Assembly (NCBI GenBank): GCA_900538765.1
Contig: UQAB01000005.1
Location: forward strand, 30,364 to 94,363
Reading direction: 5' to 3'
DNA length: 64,000 nucleotides
From: an uncultured Azospirillum sp.
Lineage (GTDB): Bacteria > Pseudomonadota > Alphaproteobacteria > RF32 > CAG-239
In this document: in pieces, positions 26,092-34,573 of the stretch
Position numbering within the stretch: the first letter of the stretch is position 1
Layout: every line of letters starts with the position of its first letter
The notes under the pieces: model-generated
What the model was told of the DNA's origin: nothing
Databases searched by the model: none
The model's input: the letters and a program-made list of their open reading frames with translations, nothing else
Translations under genes and position numbers: made by a program

Positions 26092-27606
26092 ATGCAAGTG
26101 TTAAAAAAATATGTTTTTCTTTTTGCCGCTTTTATTTTGGCCGGCTGCAGCAGCTCAAATCGGACAGCTCCGGCAATTACCGGATATGACACGGCAGTTA
26201 TGTACGAAAATTTAAATTCCTATGACAGCATTAATCTGATTAACCGCGATGTCATTAATGACGGAAATTTTCGCGTCGGCATGCTTTTGCCGTTGAGCGG
26301 CGAAGCATCTAAATACGGCCAGGGGTTAAAAAATGCCGCGCTGATGGCTTTGGATGATGTGCAGAACGACAACCTTATTTTGCAATTTTACGACACACAG
26401 AGTACGGCCAGCGGCGCAAGAGTTGCCGTTGAAAACGCCATTGCCCAAAATGCCAGCCTGATTATCGGTCCGTTAATGAGCACTTCCGTCAATGCGATTA
26501 AAGACGAAACAACGTATAAAGATATTCCGGTTATTGCATTTTCTACCAACGAAAGCGTTTTGGAACCTCAGGTTTATACTTTAGGGCTGCTGGTTGACGA
26601 ACAGGTTAACCGCATTATCAGCTATGCCGCCAGCCAGAAACGCTCCCGTTTTGCACTGCTTTTGCCGGACAACCAGACAGGTATCGCCATCGCCCGGGCA
26701 GCGGTTAACGCCGCTCAACAAAACGGCGCCAGCATCAGCAAAATTTCCTTTTATCCGCCTAACACTACAAACTTTGCCGATCCGGTCAAAAACCTGACGG
26801 ATTATGACATTCGCAGCAACCGTCTGAAAAGAATCAGGAGTTCGTTGACAGCTCAGGCCAACAAAGGCAATATGAATGCCAAAAGGGCTCTGAAAAGGTT
26901 GGAGAGAATCCAAGCGCTCGGCGATGTTGATTTTGACGCAGTTATTATTCCCGAATCCGGTTCCCGGTTGAAATCTGCTTTTTCAATGTTCGGTTATTAT
27001 GACGTTTATGCCCCCAAAGTTAAATTTCTGGGAACAGCCATTTGGGAAAATACGGATTTAAGCAAAGAAACAATGGCGGCGGGCGCATGGTATCCGGCAT
27101 TGTCCCGTTCGCACAGCGCTTATTTTGCCAACAAGTACAGCGAAATGTTCGGCGAAAAACCACACAGCCTTTATTCTTTGGCTTATGACGCAGTGGCGCT
27201 GGCCGCCTCCCTGTCCAAGAAAGGCAATGAAAATCTGAACAGTGCCATTACGGCTCCGGAAGGCTATATCGGCATTAACGGCGTTTTCCGCTTATTTGCA
27301 AACGGCACGAACGAGCATAGTCTGGATATTGTTGAAATTACGGAAAACGGCGATAAAGTCGTCAGTCCGGCTCCTCGTAAATTTAATACGGCTCAGGAAT
27401 ACGGTTTCAGCGGCAACAGCGTTTACGTCACGCCGGACTATAAAGCTCCGCAAATATTCGGTAAGAATAGCGAAGCGGCGCAAATAGCCATTTACGGCCG
27501 GGTTTTGGAAGCTGAAAATCAACCGGTTTATGAGATTCCGCAGGATTCTGAAATGGAAATTATCCGTAAAGCGCTGAAAGAACTGAATGTCGTTATCCCG
27601 CAATAA
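26092..27606 (+). CDS. LpoA-like penicillin-binding-protein activator lipoprotein
   Basis: This 504-residue lipoprotein has a signal peptide with the lipobox LAGC (Cys19) and a periplasmic-binding-protein fold. It carries VGMLLPLSGEASKYGQGLKNAALMAL near 63, a DTQSTASGA region and IIGPLMSTSVNAI near 123. It matches the alphaproteobacterial penicillin-binding-protein activator group, which is thought to assist peptidoglycan synthases from the outer membrane. Its place beside rsmI-yraN mirrors lpoA in other Proteobacteria. AAGGA precedes the ATG. Confidence 0.82.
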   Translation: MQVLKKYVFLFAAFILAGCSSSNRTAPAITGYDTAVMYENLNSYDSINLINRDVINDGNFRVGMLLPLSGEASKYGQGLKNAALMALDDVQNDNLILQFYDTQSTASGARVAVENAIAQNASLIIGPLMSTSVNAIKDETTYKDIPVIAFSTNESVLEPQVYTLGLLVDEQVNRIISYAASQKRSRFALLLPDNQTGIAIARAAVNAAQQNGASISKISFYPPNTTNFADPVKNLTDYDIRSNRLKRIRSSLTAQANKGNMNAKRALKRLERIQALGDVDFDAVIIPESGSRLKSAFSMFGYYDVYAPKVKFLGTAIWENTDLSKETMAAGAWYPALSRSHSAYFANKYSEMFGEKPHSLYSLAYDAVALAASLSKKGNENLNSAITAPEGYIGINGVFRLFANGTNEHSLDIVEITENGDKVVSPAPRKFNTAQEYGFSGNSVYVTPDYKAPQIFGKNSEAAQIAIYGRVLEAENQPVYEIPQDSEMEIIRKALKELNVVIPQ

Positions 27607-27670
27607 AAATAGCGCGTAAAATATTGATTTTTTCCTTGAAAAATAATAAGATTTCAGGGATATTGTCAAT

Positions 27671-27757
27671 GGAGGGCATTGGGTTAATCTTTCGCCAACC
27701 CGGTCAGGTTCGGAAGAAAGCAGCCGTAACGAACTGATTAAGGTCAGTGTCCCTCCG
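27671..27757 (+). ncRNA. ffs: Bacterial small signal recognition particle RNA (4.5S)
   Basis: It contains the invariant apical loop region GGTCAGGTTCGGAAGAAAGC and AGCC, with flanking stems closing as GGAGGG/CCCTCC. It sits directly upstream of dnaX, the usual location. It binds Ffh to target nascent membrane proteins. A T-rich stretch follows. Confidence 0.93.
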
Positions 27758-27787
27758 CCTTTTCACTTTTTTTCAAAGATTGGTTTT

Positions 27788-29533
27788 ATGGCAGAAGAAG
27801 AAAACAAAGATAATCAATATGTTATTTTGGCTCGCAAGTACCGCCCGCAAAATTTTGAAGATTTGCTGGGGCAGGATGCTTTGGTGCAGACATTAACCAA
27901 TGCCATAAAAAACAACCGCCTGCATCATGCTTATATCTTAACCGGCATTCGCGGCGTCGGAAAGACTTCAACAGCCAGAATTATAGCCAAGGCGCTTAAC
28001 TGTACAGGTTTGGACGGCAAAGGCGGCCCAACGGTTCATCCCTGCGGTGTTTGCGAAAATTGTAAGGCGATTACGGCCGGCCGGCATATTGATGTTATGG
28101 AACTTGACGCGGCGTCACGCACCGGTGTTGACGATATCAGGGAAATTTTGGACGGCGTTCGCTATAAACCTACTAACGCACGTTATAAAATTTATATCAT
28201 CGACGAAGTTCACATGCTGTCAAAAAATGCGTTTAACGCCTTGCTGAAAACACTAGAAGAACCGCCGTCACACGTCAAATTTATTTTTGCGACGACAGAA
28301 ATCCGCAAAGTTCCGGTTACCATCCTCTCTCGTTGCCAGCGCTTTGATTTGCAGCGCTTGAAGATTGATGAGCTGATGACGATGTTCCACAAAATTATAA
28401 GCGCGGAAAACCTGAAAGCAGATGAAGAAGCGTTACAGCTTTTGGCTCGCGCGGCAGACGGTTCTGCCCGTGACGGCACGTCTTTGCTCGACCAGGCAAT
28501 ATCGCTCGGTGTCGGCAATGTCAAAGTCGATGTTGTCAAAAATATGATCGGATTGGCAGACCGGACGCAGAATTTTGAACTTTTTGAAAATCTGGTGGCC
28601 GGGAATGTCGATAAGGTTATTACATTATTGCAGGTTCAGTATAAAAACGGCGCCAATCCTGTTACCATTTTACAGGACTTAATCAACATCACTCACTTGG
28701 TTGCCAAAACCCGCATTATTCCCGGTTCTATTGACGACCCGGCGGTTTCGGAAGAAGAAAAAGATTTTGCCAAAAGGATGTCGGTGAGCGTTTCCATTGC
28801 TATTCTCTCCAAAATCTGGCAGATGATGATTAAGGGCATCAACGAGCTGCAAATAGCTCCGCTGCAAATTGACGCCTTGGAGATGATTCTAATCAGAATC
28901 GCTTATGCCGCCAGCCTGCCAACGCCGTATGAACTTTTAAACGACGTAAAAAAAAACTCTAATTTAGGGCAGGAACGCCCTTTACCGGTGTTTGCCAGGC
29001 AACCGCAAGCCGTAAATAATTCCTCAACGGCAAAGCCGGAAAGCACTCATTCTAATGAGGAAAGCTCTGCCAACAACGGTTTTAAGACTTTAAAAACAGT
29101 TGATGATTTTATCCGCCTTTTGGAAGAAAGTCGGAAACTTCTCGTTCTTTATGCTTTTAAAAACGACCTGTCCGTTGAGCATTTTGAAGACGGGTTCATG
29201 AAAGTGACGCTTTCTGAGAAAATAAACCCTGATTATATTCTTAATCTGCATAAAATTTTAGAAGAAGCAACCGGAAAAAGCTGGAAGATAGAAATCATAA
29301 AAGGTTCTTTGGGGCAGACGATTTCACAAAAAGAAAACGCCAAAACGGAAGAAGAAAAACGCAATATTATGGAATATCCTTTGGTCAAGGCAATTATGGC
29401 GGAATTCAAAGGAGCAAAAATCGAAACACTGACCCGTAAAATTATGGAAAACAATGATGACGAGGGGGCATCTTCATTCAGCAGTGAAGAAAATGAACTT
29501 AATTATAATGATTTAAATTTTGATGAGGAATAA
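27788..29533 (+). CDS. dnaX: DNA polymerase III subunits tau/gamma
   Basis: This 581-residue clamp-loader ATPase has Walker A GIRGVGKTSTAR near 57, four zinc-binding Cys (C, then CGVCENC) at about 68-92, and IYIIDEVHMLS near 135 with the sensor-1 region FIFATTEIRKVP. The tau-specific C terminus runs from about 390 and ends in an acidic tail. At codons 387-390 a run of nine As (28948-28956) leads in both other frames to early stops, which would give a gamma form of about 390 residues. It lies between ffs and ybaB-recR, a conserved order. Confidence 0.95.
   Translation: MAEEENKDNQYVILARKYRPQNFEDLLGQDALVQTLTNAIKNNRLHHAYILTGIRGVGKTSTARIIAKALNCTGLDGKGGPTVHPCGVCENCKAITAGRHIDVMELDAASRTGVDDIREILDGVRYKPTNARYKIYIIDEVHMLSKNAFNALLKTLEEPPSHVKFIFATTEIRKVPVTILSRCQRFDLQRLKIDELMTMFHKIISAENLKADEEALQLLARAADGSARDGTSLLDQAISLGVGNVKVDVVKNMIGLADRTQNFELFENLVAGNVDKVITLLQVQYKNGANPVTILQDLINITHLVAKTRIIPGSIDDPAVSEEEKDFAKRMSVSVSIAILSKIWQMMIKGINELQIAPLQIDALEMILIRIAYAASLPTPYELLNDVKKNSNLGQERPLPVFARQPQAVNNSSTAKPESTHSNEESSANNGFKTLKTVDDFIRLLEESRKLLVLYAFKNDLSVEHFEDGFMKVTLSEKINPDYILNLHKILEEATGKSWKIEIIKGSLGQTISQKENAKTEEEKRNIMEYPLVKAIMAEFKGAKIETLTRKIMENNDDEGASSFSSEENELNYNDLNFDEE
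28948..28956 (+). other. A9 slippage site in dnaX (candidate)
   Basis: Nine consecutive As follow codon Val387. One extra A, or a -1 shift, reads Lys-Leu-stop (CTC TAA). Loss of one A reads Thr-Leu-Ile-stop (TAG). Both truncate after domain III. No upstream Shine-Dalgarno-like stimulator is seen. Confidence 0.5.
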
Positions 29534-29537
29534 CAAT

Positions 29538-29858
29538 ATGTTAAACATTCAAGGAATTATGAAACAAGCTCAAGCCATGCAGAAAAAAATGGAAGATATG
29601 CAGGAAAGACTGGCGCAGCAGGAAGTTACCGGCGTCAGCGGCGGCGGGATGGTAAAAGTAACCATGAGCGGAAAATTTGAAATGAAAAAAGTTGAGATTG
29701 ACAAGTCTCTTATTGTTGCCGATGAAGCTGATATTTTGGAAGATTTAATCGTTGCAGCAAGCAATGACGCCAAAAACAAAGTTGAAGCCATGATGAGCGA
29801 TGGCATGAAAGACGCTACCGGCGGCATGAATATTCCCGGGTTGAAACTTCCTTTTTAA
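29538..29858 (+). CDS. ybaB: Nucleoid-associated protein YbaB/EbfC
   Basis: This 106-residue DNA-binding homodimer has the family's order MKQAQAMQKKMEDMQERLAQ (helix), then the GGGMVKVTMSGKFEMKKVEID beta sheet and a closing helix rich in Asp. ATG at 29538 is preferred over an upstream ATG at 29520 because GAGG lies correctly before it and it starts after the dnaX stop. It is part of dnaX-ybaB-recR. Confidence 0.92.
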   Translation: MLNIQGIMKQAQAMQKKMEDMQERLAQQEVTGVSGGGMVKVTMSGKFEMKKVEIDKSLIVADEADILEDLIVAASNDAKNKVEAMMSDGMKDATGGMNIPGLKLPF

Positions 29859-29871
29859 GAGATAAATAACC

Positions 29872-30465
29872 GTGGCCGGAAAAGATATTGAAAAACTCAT
29901 CAAGCTGGTGGCAAAGCTGCCGGCTTTGGGAACACGCTCTTCCCGCAGAATCGTTCTACAGCTTCTAAAAAAGCGGGAATCGTTGTTTTTGCCTTTGATT
30001 GACGCCATGCAGCAGGTTGCCGCCAATGTAAAGACCTGCGACATCTGCGGAAATTACGATACAGAATCCCCCTGCTCCATTTGTTCATCTCAGAGCCGGG
30101 AAGACGGTGTTGTCTGCGTGGTGCAGGATGTGGCCGATTTGTGGGCAATGGAGCGCGTTTCAATGTTTAAGGGCAAATATCATGTCCTCGGCGGTATCCT
30201 TTCCGCTCTTGATGGCATTTCCGCCGAAGATTTAAACATCGACAAGCTTTTCAGCAGAATCGAAAAAGAGAATATCAAAGAAATTATTCTGGCTTTGCCG
30301 GCAACCATTGACGGGCAGATAACAACAAACTATCTGTTACAACAACTGAAAAATTATGATATAAAAGTGACAACTCTGGCGCAGGGAATCCCGATGGGTG
30401 CAGAACTGGACTATATGGATGAAGGTACTATTCAGCTGGCTTTGAATTCAAGAAAGGTTTTATAA
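29872..30465 (+). CDS. recR: Recombination protein RecR (GTG start)
   Basis: This 197-residue protein acts with RecF and RecO in gap repair. It has the helix-hairpin-helix KLPALGTRSSRRIVLQLL near 14, a zinc site CDICGNYDTESPCSIC at about 55-70 and the Toprim core VVCVVQDVADLWAMER followed by YHVLGG. The start is GTG at 29872. The stop abuts the next ATG, so the DUF1796 gene is translationally linked. Confidence 0.95.
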   Translation: MAGKDIEKLIKLVAKLPALGTRSSRRIVLQLLKKRESLFLPLIDAMQQVAANVKTCDICGNYDTESPCSICSSQSREDGVVCVVQDVADLWAMERVSMFKGKYHVLGGILSALDGISAEDLNIDKLFSRIEKENIKEIILALPATIDGQITTNYLLQQLKNYDIKVTTLAQGIPMGAELDYMDEGTIQLALNSRKVL

Positions 30466-31239
30466 ATGAGAAAATATGACGTTGTTATTCCTCTGGGGAA
30501 TTTTTGTTCCGCTTCTTTTCATTTGCGCCATAATAACCTGCAGTTGGAATCATATCCGTTTGACTGGGTTGGTTTTGATAATGTCACAATTCCGGCAACA
30601 TTGATTTCCAACGGTTTTCAGAATTATTTTATTGCCGAACAGCTGAAACGGGTTGAGGGGGAAAACGGCAATCATCTTCCCTATATACAATACCCTGAGC
30701 ATTATTTGTTTTATCATTGCGTTGAAAAAGACCTGCCGTTTGACGAGGCCTGCAAAAAGGCCAAAACGATGTTTGAACGGCGGATTCAGCGCGTTTATGA
30801 ATATGTTGAGAGCGCTAAAAACGTCCTTTTCATGAACACCAGCAACGAGCCGGTTCGGGAAGAAGATGCCGTTGAGGCTCAGAAAATCCTGCAAAAGAGA
30901 TTTCCGGGAAAAAATATTGACGTTATTGTCGTTGATATGAAAGCTGACTACAAGGGTATGGAAATAAAAGAATTAAATAAAAACGTTACCTTTGTCTGTC
31001 TGGAATTTGACAATAAAAAGGATCTTTATTCTGATAAGAAAGAAGAATTTAAAACAATTTTGAAAGACAGAAAGCTTTCGTCACAAAAAGAACTGGCCAA
31101 GACACTGCTGCATAAAAAGCTTTTTGCCGTCAAACGCACTGTTGTCAATGCTTTGTGCTGCTTAATTCCGATAAAAAAAGTCAGAAAATCCATTCGCAAG
31201 AAATTACAAATTTCAACGCAGCAATTTGACAATAACTAA
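30466..31239 (+). CDS. DUF1796 putative papain-like cysteine peptidase
   Basis: This 257-residue protein has the DUF1796 start VVIPLGNFCSASFHLRHNNL with candidate nucleophile Cys15, then SYPFDWVGFDN near 27 and H-rich HYLFYHC near 80. The family occurs among surface-polysaccharide genes and its activity is unproven. The C-terminal 30 residues carry a basic motif LIPIKKVRKSIRKKL, shared by three other glycan-related proteins in the window. It is read directly after recR with no gap and ends in a strong terminator. Confidence 0.7.
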   Translation: MRKYDVVIPLGNFCSASFHLRHNNLQLESYPFDWVGFDNVTIPATLISNGFQNYFIAEQLKRVEGENGNHLPYIQYPEHYLFYHCVEKDLPFDEACKKAKTMFERRIQRVYEYVESAKNVLFMNTSNEPVREEDAVEAQKILQKRFPGKNIDVIVVDMKADYKGMEIKELNKNVTFVCLEFDNKKDLYSDKKEEFKTILKDRKLSSQKELAKTLLHKKLFAVKRTVVNALCCLIPIKKVRKSIRKKLQISTQQFDNN

Positions 31240-31246
31240 TATTTCC

Positions 31247-31276
31247 CTCCCAAAAATGATTTTGGGAGTTTTTTTT
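31247..31276 (+). terminator. Terminator of the ffs/dnaX-recR-DUF1796 unit
   Basis: The stem CTCCCAAAA / TTTTGGGAG with a 4-base loop is followed by eight Ts. Confidence 0.92.
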
Positions 31277-31301
31277 GCTTTTATCCTAAAAAAATAAAAG
31301 A

Positions 31302-31330
31302 TTGCAACAAACATCCTCCTGTGTTACTCT
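31302..31330 (+). promoter_or_regulatory. Weak candidate promoter for the leader RNA
   Basis: TTGCAA at 31302 and TACTCT at 31325 have 17-base spacing. Transcription starting near 31337 would begin just before the first leader hairpin. Confidence 0.25.
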
Positions 31331-31336
31331 GTTTAC

Positions 31337-31560
31337 AGGCAGTCGCGTTGACTGCTCAGGGCGTCGAAACCCTTTTACTACTGGTCGTCAAGCATAATTG
31401 CGACTTAAAATAAGTATATGCTGATATCTGTCTAGGTATGTGCTAGGGACGGATGTCAGCGTTATAAGGCTTTGCACGAAAGCGCTGAGCCATTTAGTAG
31501 TATATGGTTTCGAACATCCGCCCGTCTTCTTATTGAAGCGGGTTTTGTTTTAACCTAAAA
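31337..31560 (+). ncRNA. Structured leader RNA, copy 2, with terminator and anti-SD pairing
   Basis: The hairpins in order are: GCAGTC/GACTGC (31339-31355); GGG/CCC (31359-31372); GTCG.CAA/TTGCGAC with GCATAA loop (31384-31404); a 13-bp GCTGATATCTGTC/GACGGATGTCAGC stem (31420-31460); and GGCT/AGCC (31468-31491). TACTACT (31376-31382) pairs with AGTAGTA (31496-31502) and encloses the last three. A terminator follows (31520-31551). GAACATCC (31512-31519) is complementary to the ribosome-site segment GGATGTTC (31567-31574). Confidence 0.65.
31520..31551 (+). terminator. Leader-internal terminator before the Cys-rich gene
   Basis: The stem CCCG(T)CTTC / GAAGCGGG is followed by TTTTGTTTT. It lies only 27 bases before the ATG, so it may attenuate. 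Confidence 0.75.
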
Positions 31561-31577
31561 AACAAAGGATGTTCAAT

Positions 31578-32390
31578 ATGAATATTAATCTCAAATTTTT
31601 ATGTTGCGGAGCGGCCGTGTGGCTGTTTCCGCAATATGCCGTGGGACAATGTGCGGTTACAGATTGTCTGCAATTGGGCTATACGTCATTAAAATCATGC
31701 GACGGAGGGTTGAAATGCCCTTTTGGCGAATATTGGGCTTGTCCCAAAGTTGAAGAAAAAGCCGTTTTCGGTCAATGTATAGGATATGCGAAGAACTGTA
31801 AAATCGGGAATATCTTAAACAGCGACGGAACATGCTCGGAAAATAAAGTTACAGGTAAGACACCGATAGCTGTTGTTATTTACATCAGTGACGACAAGAA
31901 ATGCGGTCAGGCAATGTCTTTAATTCCAATCAGAATGAAACCATGGGCGTATAGTCATGGCTCAAATCCTGATGTTCCCGTTCTTAATAATTATTACTAC
32001 TATGTTGATGCTTTTACTGATAAAGACAGTTGCGGAAGCACAAAATTGTTAAAAAATTATGATACTACAAAAAACTACAAAGCTCTTTGGGCTGCACTTG
32101 AATATTTTCCGGCCAGCGCTCCTGAAACTCTTGGCAAATGGTGTTTGCCCGCAGCTGGCGTATTACATAACATATATTCAAATATAACCGTTATAAATAA
32201 TGGTCTTGCAAAATCAGGCGGAGAAGTATTACAAAATGACAATGAACGCATCTGGAGCATTACAGAAAAGGATGGGGAAGATGTCTGGGTGTTTTCAATC
32301 GGAGCCTCTGAAGCAGAAGAAGGATTATTAGCAAACTCAAAATACGGTAGCGATTTTTATAGATCAACACGACCTGTTATTGAATTTTGA
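31578..32390 (+). CDS. Secreted Cys-rich protein with Lcl/DUF1566-like domain, paralogue
   Basis: This 270-residue protein has the signal peptide MNINLKFLCCGAAVWLFPQYAVG-QC. The start at 31578 matches the paralogue at 20619-21587 (MNTNFKYLL) better than the ATG at 31569. Its Cys-rich part is shorter (TDCLQLGYTSLKSC, KCPFGEYWACP, QCIGYAKNCKIGNILNSDGTC). The C-terminal domain keeps TPIAVVIYI, GKWCLPAAGVLHNI, NDNERIWS and TRPVIEF. It is probably exported; the function is unknown. AAAGGA before the ATG lies inside the leader pairing described for 31337-31560. Confidence 0.75.
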   Translation: MNINLKFLCCGAAVWLFPQYAVGQCAVTDCLQLGYTSLKSCDGGLKCPFGEYWACPKVEEKAVFGQCIGYAKNCKIGNILNSDGTCSENKVTGKTPIAVVIYISDDKKCGQAMSLIPIRMKPWAYSHGSNPDVPVLNNYYYYVDAFTDKDSCGSTKLLKNYDTTKNYKALWAALEYFPASAPETLGKWCLPAAGVLHNIYSNITVINNGLAKSGGEVLQNDNERIWSITEKDGEDVWVFSIGASEAEEGLLANSKYGSDFYRSTRPVIEF

Positions 32391-32414
32391 ATAAATTTGA
32401 TATTTTATAAAAAA

Positions 32415-32442
32415 GCATCCCGGAAATTTATTTTCCGGGATG
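32415..32442. terminator. Bidirectional terminator
   Basis: The 11-bp stem CATCCCGGAAA / TTTCCGGGATG lies between the Cys-rich gene and the convergent cvpA gene. Confidence 0.85.
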
Positions 32443-32449
32443 TTTACCT

Positions 32450-33187
32450 TTATTCTATATTATCAATCAAACGGTCGAGGTTGGCACGTTCGTTATTATT
32501 ATATCCCTCAAACTGTTCTTTGGCTTTTTCAAGCTGTTTTTTCTTGGCTTTCTCTATCCGCGGCTTGGCCAGCTTTTCAAACAGCTCATCACCATCGCTT
32601 TTTTTCGACGTTTTTTCCTTTTTCTCTATTTTAACCTTTTCAAGTTCTTCTTCATCTTTTTCTTTCAGGACATCTGAATTTTGCGTTTTGCTGCGGATGT
32701 TATCCAAAGTCGCTTTGGGAATAAGGTTTTCAATCGGTTCGGCAAATTCACCAGCGAGATTAAAATAGCGGGACTCGCGGAAGGCTTCTGACTGGCTTTC
32801 TTTGGGTACAATCCAACTGATAAGGATATTGAGCAGGATAATCAGAAAACAAGCTCTGACAATGCCGAAAAACAGCCCTAACATCCGATCTAGATTGCTT
32901 AATTTGCTGGAACGAACCTTGCTGACAATCTGTGCCGTCATTAAAATCCAAAAAATCAGAAAAGTTATCAAAATAACAATAGAGGTCAGAATCCCGGCCA
33001 TGGTACCGTTTTTGACGTAAATCTGCGTAATCGGGTTGAGAATCGGCAGAAGATAGACAATTGCCGCACAACCCAAAACCCAGCCGATAATGGACAGGAC
33101 TTCTTTCATTAAACCGCGGCTTAAGGCGATTAATGCCGAAATGGCAACAACGATTAAAATAATAACGTCAAGATTATTAAGCTGCAT
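32450..33187 (-). CDS. cvpA: CvpA family membrane protein
   Basis: This 245-residue inner-membrane protein has four helices in the first 120 residues, starting NNLDVIILIVVAISALIALSRGLMKEVLSIIGW (the CvpA signature). The family was named for colicin V production and is linked to envelope stress and purF operons. The C-terminal 90 residues are highly charged and predicted coiled or disordered (KEKDEEELEKVKIEKKEK), longer than in E. coli. It follows radA after ten bases. Confidence 0.85.
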   Translation of the reverse strand: MQLNNLDVIILIVVAISALIALSRGLMKEVLSIIGWVLGCAAIVYLLPILNPITQIYVKNGTMAGILTSIVILITFLIFWILMTAQIVSKVRSSKLSNLDRMLGLFFGIVRACFLIILLNILISWIVPKESQSEAFRESRYFNLAGEFAEPIENLIPKATLDNIRSKTQNSDVLKEKDEEELEKVKIEKKEKTSKKSDGDELFEKLAKPRIEKAKKKQLEKAKEQFEGYNNNERANLDRLIDNIE

Positions 33188-33197
33188 GGCTGTTTCC

Positions 33198-34571
33198 TCA
33201 ATTAAACCAATTTATAAGGCGCTGAACATTGCCGATTTCATGGACAGCAATGTCAACACGGTTATTCTTTTTGTCTTTGGCGGCCAGATTTGCCGGCATG
33301 ATTGCGCTTTTAAACCCAAGTTTATATGCCTCTTTTAAGCGGGAATTGGGCTGGCTGACAGCTCTGATTTCCCCGGACAGGCCGATTTCTCCAAAGATGA
33401 CCGTATCTGCCGGAAGCGGCTTATTGGTCATTGATGAAATAACAGCCATGGCTACGGCCAAGTCAGCCGCCGGTTCTGAAATTTTTAAGCCGCCGGCAAT
33501 GTTTAAATAAATGTCCTGAGAACTTAAATTCATCCCGCAACGCGCCTCCAAAACAGCCAAGACCATTGACAGGCGGTTGGAATCCCAGCCAACGACCGCC
33601 CTTTTGGGGCTGGCATAGCTTGTCGGGCAGACCAAAGCCTGGATTTCGACCAAGACCGGGCGCGACCCTTCTATTCCGGCAAAGACGCATGAGCCGGAAA
33701 TATTTCCCTGCCGTTCGGCCAGAAACAGTGCAGAGGGATTTTCCACTTCGACAAGCCCCTGGTCCTGCATTTCAAAAACACCGATTTCATCCGTTGCGCC
33801 GTAACGGTTTTTGACTGCTCTTAAAATACGGAAATGGTGGCCGCGTTCGCCCTCAAAATAAAGCACCGTATCAACCATATGCTCCAAAACGCGCGGTCCG
33901 GCAATGGAGCCCTGTTTGGTAACATGACCAACCAAAAACAAGACAAAACCTTTGCGTTTGGCCAGTTTTATCAATTCATAAGCACAGGCTCTGACCTGGG
34001 CAACACTGCCCGGCGTTGACTCAACTTCATCCAAATACATAGTTTGAATCGAATCGATGATAACCACCGCGGCATTTGATTTTTCAAGCGTGGCGATAAT
34101 ATCTTTGACTTCCGTTGCACTGGCCAACTTAACCGGGGTTTGTTCAAGACGCAGCCTTTTAGCGCGAATCCGTACCTGGTCTATCGCTTCCTCCCCGGAA
34201 ATATAATAACATTCCGGGTTTCCGGCGGAACCGGCGATACTGGCGCAAACCTGCAACAGTAGTGTCGATTTGCCTATTCCGGGGTCGCCGCCGACTAAAA
34301 TTACCGAGCTGGGAACCAAGCCGCCGCCGGAAACCCGGTCAAGCTCCTTGATATTGGTTTTTATTCTGTCGAGCGCCCGTTCTTCTCCGGATAAAGGAAC
34401 GAAATCAATCATTTTGCCTTTTTTCTTCGGGGTGATATTGGAAAAACCTTCTCCGCCGATTTTTTCTTCAACAATTGTATTCCACTCGCCGCAGGCGTCG
34501 CATTTTCCCTGCCATTTGGGATATACGGCACCACAGCTTTGGCAAACAAACTCGTTCCCTTTTTTAGCCAA
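33198..34571 (-). CDS. radA: DNA repair protein RadA (TTG start)
   Basis: This 457-residue branch-migration protein has a zinc finger CQSCGAVYPKWQGKCDACG at 10-28, Walker A GGDPGIGKSTLL near 95, the RadA-specific KNRYG (AVKNRYGATDEIG) near 253 and a Lon-like C-terminal domain. The start is TTG at 34571, three bases after the mlaF stop, with GGAG correctly placed. No nearby in-frame ATG would keep the zinc finger. It is operonic with mlaF and cvpA. Confidence 0.95.
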   Translation of the reverse strand: MAKKGNEFVCQSCGAVYPKWQGKCDACGEWNTIVEEKIGGEGFSNITPKKKGKMIDFVPLSGEERALDRIKTNIKELDRVSGGGLVPSSVILVGGDPGIGKSTLLLQVCASIAGSAGNPECYYISGEEAIDQVRIRAKRLRLEQTPVKLASATEVKDIIATLEKSNAAVVIIDSIQTMYLDEVESTPGSVAQVRACAYELIKLAKRKGFVLFLVGHVTKQGSIAGPRVLEHMVDTVLYFEGERGHHFRILRAVKNRYGATDEIGVFEMQDQGLVEVENPSALFLAERQGNISGSCVFAGIEGSRPVLVEIQALVCPTSYASPKRAVVGWDSNRLSMVLAVLEARCGMNLSSQDIYLNIAGGLKISEPAADLAVAMAVISSMTNKPLPADTVIFGEIGLSGEIRAVSQPNSRLKEAYKLGFKSAIMPANLAAKDKKNNRVDIAVHEIGNVQRLINWFN

Positions 34572-34573
34572 GA

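Noticed and set aside
31337..31560. tmRNA or tRNA-like RNA, because of GGTTTCGAACATCC
   Set aside because: The order of elements does not fit one-piece or permuted tmRNA, no tag frame or CCA-end stem was found, and the GAACATCC part is explained by pairing with the ribosome site.
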